DNA of 64,000 nucleotides from Euclidia mi (lineage: Eukaryota; Arthropoda; Insecta; Lepidoptera; Erebidae): assembly GCA_944739405.2 (NCBI GenBank), contig OX123209.2:10671217-10735216 (forward strand), given 5' to 3'. The position numbers were made by a program, and so were the translations under genes. Positions 62,201 to 64,000 of this stretch are shown here, in pieces. A model generated the notes under the pieces. It did not search any database. It saw nothing but the letters and a program-made list of their open reading frames with translations, and was not told where the DNA came from. Numbering within the stretch: the stretch's first letter is position 1; every line of letters begins with the position of its first letter.

Positions 62201-63425
62201 CACTTAACACTGCACGGAATGTTGTGGGTTCGATCCCCACACGAGACAACACTTTGTGTGATTAACAAAGTGATTTTTCGAGTCTGGATGTTCATTGTGT
62301 CCGTTAGTTGTATGTTTGTAAAGTCCCCTGTAACACAGGATTTAATCCTAATGCGGAAGTTGTCTATTTTTTTAATATAAAAAAAAAAAATCTTTCTTTT
62401 TTAAATGTAAATAAAAACTGCCTCCGTGGTTCAATGGATAGCGTATGTGACTGCTGATCGGAGGTCCTGGGTTCGACTCCCGGGTCGAGCAATTGTGTTA
62501 CTAGGTTTTTCCAAATGCTCAGTAGCAGCACGGGAGTTTGATGATGTGCCCGGTGACGGCAATAGGCTCGTCCCCTATTACGTGGGACCTAAAAAAATAA
62601 TGGCGAAATGTGGGTGTAATATGAGAGGCCTAGTCCAGCAGTGGACTGTTAAAGGCTGATGATGATGATGATGATAATATTAAAATGAATCGCTGAAAGT
62701 GTTGCTAAGCGCAAATCTCGAGAGCAGCTGAACCGAATTCGCTTATTATTTTTATAATATTCCTTGAAGTGCCTATGAGGATGGTTCTTACAGAGAGAAA
62801 AAAAAAAAAGAATTGACTGTTAGTCGGTATGAAGTTCGCCGGTTTGATGTTTAGCGCTGAGTAACTCAGCTAATATATGTCAGACTTCTTGTTGGCTCTA
62901 GTCAGGTGGATGTACAAGCTTCCACTGCCTTCTGCAACATTTCCCACCTGCCTAGGGCAACTCTAGAACATATTTTTTGGTTAACAACAAATAATATGTT
63001 CTAGAGTTTAGTAGTATAGGTATTACTAGTATAGGTATAAGGCCTCTCTCACATTGGGCGACAGCGTTTCTCGAGCGTACGCTCAGCGTGCGCCCGGCGT
63101 TCACTCTGTAGTACAAAGTGAACGGCGGGCGCACGCCGAACGGACGCCGATCGTACGCTCGAGGAACGCTCATTACCAATGTGAGGGAGGCCTTATACTA
63201 CTATAAATACCTATATGTAGTATAATACCTATACTACTATAGTTATTTATAAATAAAAACCTATTTGTTTCCGATGTTGATGATGATGTGGTGCAAGACG
63301 GTCGAAAATCGAGTTATTATTATAGGTACTCACAATAGTTCGAACTCCTTCATGTTCCAGAGCGCGGACAGAGGGCGCCACGGCGTCGTCGCCGACGCCA
63401 GCAGTAAGGCGCCGTCTCTACTCGC
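47184..63425 (-). CDS. DCAF1: DCAF1 (VprBP/mahjong) orthologue, 3' half (gene-level entry)
   Basis: This is the substrate receptor of the DDB1-CUL4 E3 ubiquitin ligase. In Drosophila the orthologue mahjong acts with Lgl in cell competition. Coding exons in gene order: 63425-63334, 62058-61862, 61007-60910, 59904-59827, 59114-58994, 57744-57587, (array 57535-53618), 53531-53450, 50184-50072, 47264-47184. Junction phases agree throughout. They encode the C-terminal WD40 blades (SRDGALLLASATT, YVEFSKMTDERIIGTKGETA, NPTDELVLSDGVLWDV, HPNGLEVISNTEVWDLRTFH, ATIDVKRNIYGL), then an acidic tail (EEDEEDELAGG, SGSDNDDDD) and the end DIIEFELD. The same order and sequence style are known from human DCAF1 (1507 residues). 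The N-terminal armadillo-like and LisH parts lie beyond the window. The gene contains the 27-copy array described separately. Confidence 0.95.
47310..47559 (-). mobile_element. SINE-B copy in the last DCAF1 intron
   Basis: Box B-like CGCGGGTTCGATTCCCGCTC and the complete tail ACACCATCTAGTCCTAAACT. Confidence 0.75.
47562..47934. mobile_element. MITE-like element, third family member
   Basis: Shares ACCCTTAACGAAAACTGAAATCC-type and CATACCTGGGAAATTATTAG blocks with 11002-11506. The ends are eroded. Confidence 0.55.
47940..48315 (-). pseudogene. RTE-like LINE fragment
   Basis: Same region as 22345-22760, more decayed. It shares CTCTCTTGCTTCATTCAC and CTTCTTGGTCAGTCTTTCGT. Confidence 0.6.
48409..48862. 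mobile_element. MITE, 454 bp, TTA-flanked
   Basis: Inverted ends GGGTCGGCACATATCTGACG and GGGTCGGCACATTTCTGACG (complement), flanked by TTA at 48406-48408 and 48863-48865. Near the right end GACGGAATAGACGC is repeated twice. The PIF/Harbinger-type assignment is inferred from the three-base duplication. Confidence 0.75.
48985..49210 (-). pseudogene. RTE-like LINE 3' fragment
   Basis: Same region as 61190-61398, with a GTACGTCCGTCTTAGGTGTCC-type block. Confidence 0.6.
49508..49790 (-). mobile_element. MITE-M copy
   Basis: Contains TCATGTGCCGATTAAAGTTG, GTTGGCGGCGCTAGCGTCGT and GCCAAGCGGCAATTTGGGTC. Confidence 0.65.
49916..50047 (+). mobile_element. SINE-E tail next to a DCAF1 donor
   Basis: Matches the 3' part of the SINE-E copy at 62165-62365 (ACGAGACAACACTTTGTGTG, TTTGTAAAGTCCCCTGTGAC). 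It stops about 24 bp from the 5' splice site at 50071. A SINE-E-like head also lies at about 49290-49375. Confidence 0.65.
50072..50184 (-). CDS. DCAF1: DCAF1 exon, acidic/basic tail
   Basis: The acceptor is CTACTACAG and the donor CGG|GTGAGG. It has 113 nt and enters in phase 1. It encodes ASSLLRNAVMGLADADSGDS, then SPDDNDDRAR and an arginine run. Confidence 0.88.
50185..51577 (-). other. DCAF1 intron, nothing recognised
   Basis: AT-rich; includes two CACCGATAGATGGC/GTCGATAGATGGCAGCAC short repeats at 50279-50332. No gene. Confidence 0.45.
51578..51722 (-). mobile_element. SINE-A fragment
   Basis: Box B-like GGTTCGATTCCCGGGTCAGG on the - strand with a shortened body. Confidence 0.65.
51853..52515. 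repeat. RTE-like 3' tails in both orientations
   Basis: 51853-52130 opens ATTATAAATTCGGAAGTGTG, with ACAGCTGAACCGATTTTGAT and GACGGACATAGGCTACC. 52490-52515 ends with the reverse of a CTAGCTTTTGCCCGCGGCTT start. These are non-coding retroelement ends. Confidence 0.55.
52535..52725 (+). repeat. Repeat F copy, diverged
   Basis: Shares CTTCTTAGTGCACC, GGAACATACA and CAAATTTCAGCTTCCTGC with the other copies. Confidence 0.6.
53450..53531 (-). CDS. DCAF1: DCAF1 exon, acidic stretch
   Basis: The acceptor is ATTCCAG and the donor C|GTGAGT. It has 82 nt and enters in phase 0, so it joins cleanly either to the first DCAF1 donor of the array or to any later one. It encodes EEDEEDELAGGTENDGSDSG and an Asp run. 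Confidence 0.9.
53618..57587 (-). repeat. DCAF1: 27-fold tandem duplication of a DCAF1 exon segment with its donor (150-bp unit)
   Basis: Each unit, read on -, is 99 nt of exon (ISLVENMGEFEQMQESCVKV YDVGRKRDHDDDA) plus 51 nt with GTATGTATAT start and GCACGCACTCAG end. Intron-like segments lie at 57536-57586 and every 150 bp down to 53636-53686 (27 copies). Full 99-nt exon copies run from 57437-57535 to 53687-53785 (26), and a final truncated copy is at 53618-53635. Both parts are multiples of three without a stop. Units are identical except for three base changes (55514, 55526, 55874), all third-position synonymous in the DCAF1 frame. Open frames of 1337-1394 codons on both strands follow from the 150-bp period and are not separate genes. 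Confidence 0.95.
57587..57744 (-). CDS. DCAF1: DCAF1 exon giving rise to the array
   Basis: The acceptor is TTCCAG and the donor GCG|GTATGT. It has 158 nt and enters in phase 1. It encodes TIDVKRNIYGLSVSRYGTQ followed by the 33-residue segment that is repeated. Human DCAF1 has ATIDVKRNIFDL... and VCRLYEVGRQR at the same place. Confidence 0.93.
57768..57952 (-). mobile_element. SINE-A fragment
   Basis: - strand body and tRNA-like head (CCGGGTTCAATGCCCGACTC), just upstream of the exon at 57744 in gene orientation. Confidence 0.65.
57998..58440 (+). pseudogene. RTE-like LINE fragment split by a MITE
   Basis: The coding trace (GACCAAGAAGATATACAAGG, GTTCTCTGACCAG) stops at 58086 and resumes at 58336 (CAGATTGGAGACATACTAAA). 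The intervening 58087-58335 has inverted ends (GGCCGATTCAGAATG against GGGCGATTCAGAATC), flanked by CAG on both sides. Confidence 0.7.
58464..58915. mobile_element. Two MITE-M-like copies
   Basis: 58464-58640 and 58641-58915 share the TTGCCGCTTGGCGGCGTGGC core and the CATAGAGGCGCATTTC ends in opposite orientations. Confidence 0.6.
58994..59114 (-). CDS. DCAF1: DCAF1 exon, WD40 blade
   Basis: The acceptor is TTCGCAG and the donor G|GTACAT. It has 121 nt in phase 0. It encodes VIFSPTCSAMYAVCSDQDSE ... SFKTLDPYDYSSI. The human counterpart runs RVVFNHTGTVMYGAML ... SSFRTFNATDYKPI. Confidence 0.93.
59342..59583 (+). mobile_element. SINE-A copy
   Basis: Nearly complete; head TTGTTGGTCTCACGGCATAA, box B-like GGTTCGATTCCCGGGTCAGG. 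Confidence 0.75.
59827..59904 (-). CDS. DCAF1: DCAF1 exon with WDxR motif
   Basis: The acceptor is TTTACAG and the donor GAG|GTACGT. It has 26 codons: VISNTEVWDLRTFHLLRTVP TLDKSE. WDLR is the intact DDB1-binding WDxR (DWD) box. Confidence 0.95.
59945..60163 (-). mobile_element. SINE-B copy
   Basis: Head degraded (CGCGCGTTCGATTCCCAC); the tail is complete. Confidence 0.65.
60520..60838. mobile_element. SINE-A (+) and SINE-C (-) fragments
   Basis: 60520-60690 holds box B-like and body parts of SINE-A. 60690-60838 is the reverse SINE-C tail (TGACCTCCACAACCCAAAGG, TTTAGACTAGTGTCCGTTTA). Confidence 0.6.
60910..61007 (-). CDS. DCAF1: DCAF1 exon, WD40 blade with WDVN
   Basis: The acceptor is TTTTCAG and the donor GAG|GTATTA. 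It has 98 nt and enters in phase 1. It encodes DGVLWDVNTGKEIHKFDKLN and SGVFHPNGLE. Human DCAF1 has DGVLWDVRS here, so the Arg of this WDxR box is replaced by Asn. Confidence 0.94.
61190..61398 (-). pseudogene. RTE-like LINE 3' fragment
   Basis: - strand frame VGRGRPRRTYADQIGDVLKK ... NRRASMMRLMNVGEA, the typical end of this LINE type. Confidence 0.7.
61612..61818 (+). repeat. Repeat F copy
   Basis: Same unit as 713-921, followed directly by a SINE-D tail fragment (TGCCCAGCAGTGGGACAGTA). Confidence 0.7.
61862..62058 (-). CDS. DCAF1: DCAF1 exon, WD40 blades
   Basis: The acceptor is ATCCACAG and the donor G|GTAAGA. It has 197 nt and enters in phase 2. It encodes FQLDNEEYVEFSKMTDERII, GTKGETATIFDTRTG and NRAVFNPTDELVLS. 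The human match is YVEFSKHSQDRVIGTKGD ... NPTDDLVL. Confidence 0.95.
62165..62365 (+). mobile_element. SINE-E, reference copy
   Basis: tRNA-like head GGTTGGCGTAGTGGTTTGAG, GCCGCCTCGCCACTTAACAC, box B-like GTGGGTTCGATCCCCACAC, then a tail shared with 49916-50047. Confidence 0.7.
62418..62676 (+). mobile_element. SINE-A copy joined to a GATGAT tail
   Basis: SINE-A head and body (CTCCGTGGTTCAATGGATAG, GGTTCGACTCCCGGGTCGAG) to about 62625, then AGGCCTAGTCCAGCAGTGGA and (GATGAT)n of another family. Confidence 0.7.
63036..63197. mobile_element. Palindromic MITE, 162 bp
   Basis: Near-complete fold-back: TATAAGGCCTCTCTCACATT at the left and its complement with one mismatch at the right. The arms are CpG-rich (GCGTACGCTCAGCGTGCG) and TATA lies at both ends, perhaps a TA-type duplication. 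Confidence 0.7.
63334..63425 (-). CDS. DCAF1: DCAF1 first exon in window
   Basis: The acceptor is TTTCCAG and the donor TT|GTGAGT. It has 92 nt in phase 0. It encodes ASRDGALLLASATTPWRPLS then ALWNMKEFEL, matching human SRDGTLLLTSAT...PLSALWGMKSVFDM. Upstream exons lie beyond 64000. Confidence 0.93.
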
Positions 63426-63493
63426 CTGGAAATGGAAACGTAATAAATAACTATATTGATATGTATACAATGAGATTCATGATATGGCCAACA

Positions 63494-63703
63494 CGCAGAG
63501 CTTGTACTATGGGTACTAGATAATGGATAAACATACATATATTCTTATATTTTTTTTGTAAATACATACATATTATACATAGAAACACCCAGACCAAGAC
63601 AAACATCCATGTTCATGCACACAAATGTTTGACTTGAGCAGGAATCGAACCTGCGACCTTCGGCGTAGCAGTCGCTTACACTCCCGCTGCGCCAACCGGT
63701 CGT
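63494..63703 (-). mobile_element. SINE-B copy
   Basis: Head GGTTGGCGCAGCGGGAGTGT, box B-like GCAGGTTCGATTCCTGCTC. Confidence 0.78.
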
Positions 63704-63849
63704 CAAAAGATGGTTTGGACAAATGGAGATACTGGATGACGAAAGACTGACCAAGATATGAATACTCGATCCGTATCGATACTTGTCTGGATCGATACAA
63801 TGGCATTCGATCCATTCGATTTTTGTATCCACTTTCCGGTCTTTTGGTG

Positions 63850-64000
63850 GCAGCGAAGGCCTAGTGGAGATACCAACGGACTTCTATGCAGAGGGTATCG
63901 GGTTCGAATCCACGGCGCGCACCACTGACTTTTGGGAGTTATGTGCGTACGGAATTGTTAATTTGTTAATGATCACTTGTCCCGTGCCTCGAAGAGCACG
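63850..64000 (+). mobile_element. SINE-C copy, cut by the window end
   Basis: Head GCCTAGTGGAGATACCAACG and GGTATCGGGTTCGAATCCAC; body continues to the last base. Confidence 0.72.

Overview
The window is animal nuclear DNA, most likely from a moth or butterfly (Lepidoptera). It has short GC-rich exons with GT...AG borders in AT-rich introns, many tRNA-headed SINEs, RTE/R1/CR1-like LINE fragments and small inverted-repeat transposons. The Lepidoptera call rests on the general look of these repeat families and on the protein matches; the species is not identified.

Two protein genes are present, arranged tail to tail. On the + strand, 1-34135 carries the last 13 visible exons (672 codons) of a coiled-coil golgin, recognised as the orthologue of vertebrate CCDC186 (fly Golgin104, worm CCCP-1). 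Every exon joins the next in phase, and the chain ends at the conserved C-terminal block and a TAA stop. On the - strand, 63425-47184 carries the 3' half of DCAF1 (VprBP; fly mahjong), the DDB1-CUL4 ubiquitin-ligase substrate receptor: C-terminal WD40 exons, an acidic tail, a stop and an AATAAA signal. The 5' ends of both genes lie outside the window. About 13 kb of repeat-filled DNA separates the two stops, and no third host gene was found.

The outstanding feature is repeated partial duplication of exons together with their 5' splice sites. In DCAF1 a 150-bp unit (99-nt exon segment plus a 51-nt GT...AG intron-like segment) is present 27 times, nearly identically, at 53618-57587. Exon segment, intron segment and whole unit are all multiples of three without stops, so splicing, skipping and retention all keep the frame. 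Only three substitutions are seen across the array, all at synonymous third positions. In CCDC186, exon 6 has a 151-bp tandem array broken by a LINE, exon 12 has four extra partial copies (one a clean 99-nt in-frame cassette), and exons 2 and 11 have decayed copies upstream.

Other tandem arrays are an 88-bp satellite of 26 copies between the genes (43955-46241), a 74-bp array, a 21-bp array and a roughly 900-bp ACACTT/ACACTC array in CCDC186 introns. Mobile DNA includes a 3.1-kb element with hAT-type ends and an 8-bp target duplication inside the reverse transcriptase of a CR1/L2-like LINE, a second 2.6-kb hAT-type element (30256-32874), TTA/TAA-flanked MITEs, fold-back MITEs, and at least five tRNA-derived SINE families. 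Element names are inferred from termini and sequence style because no database search was possible.
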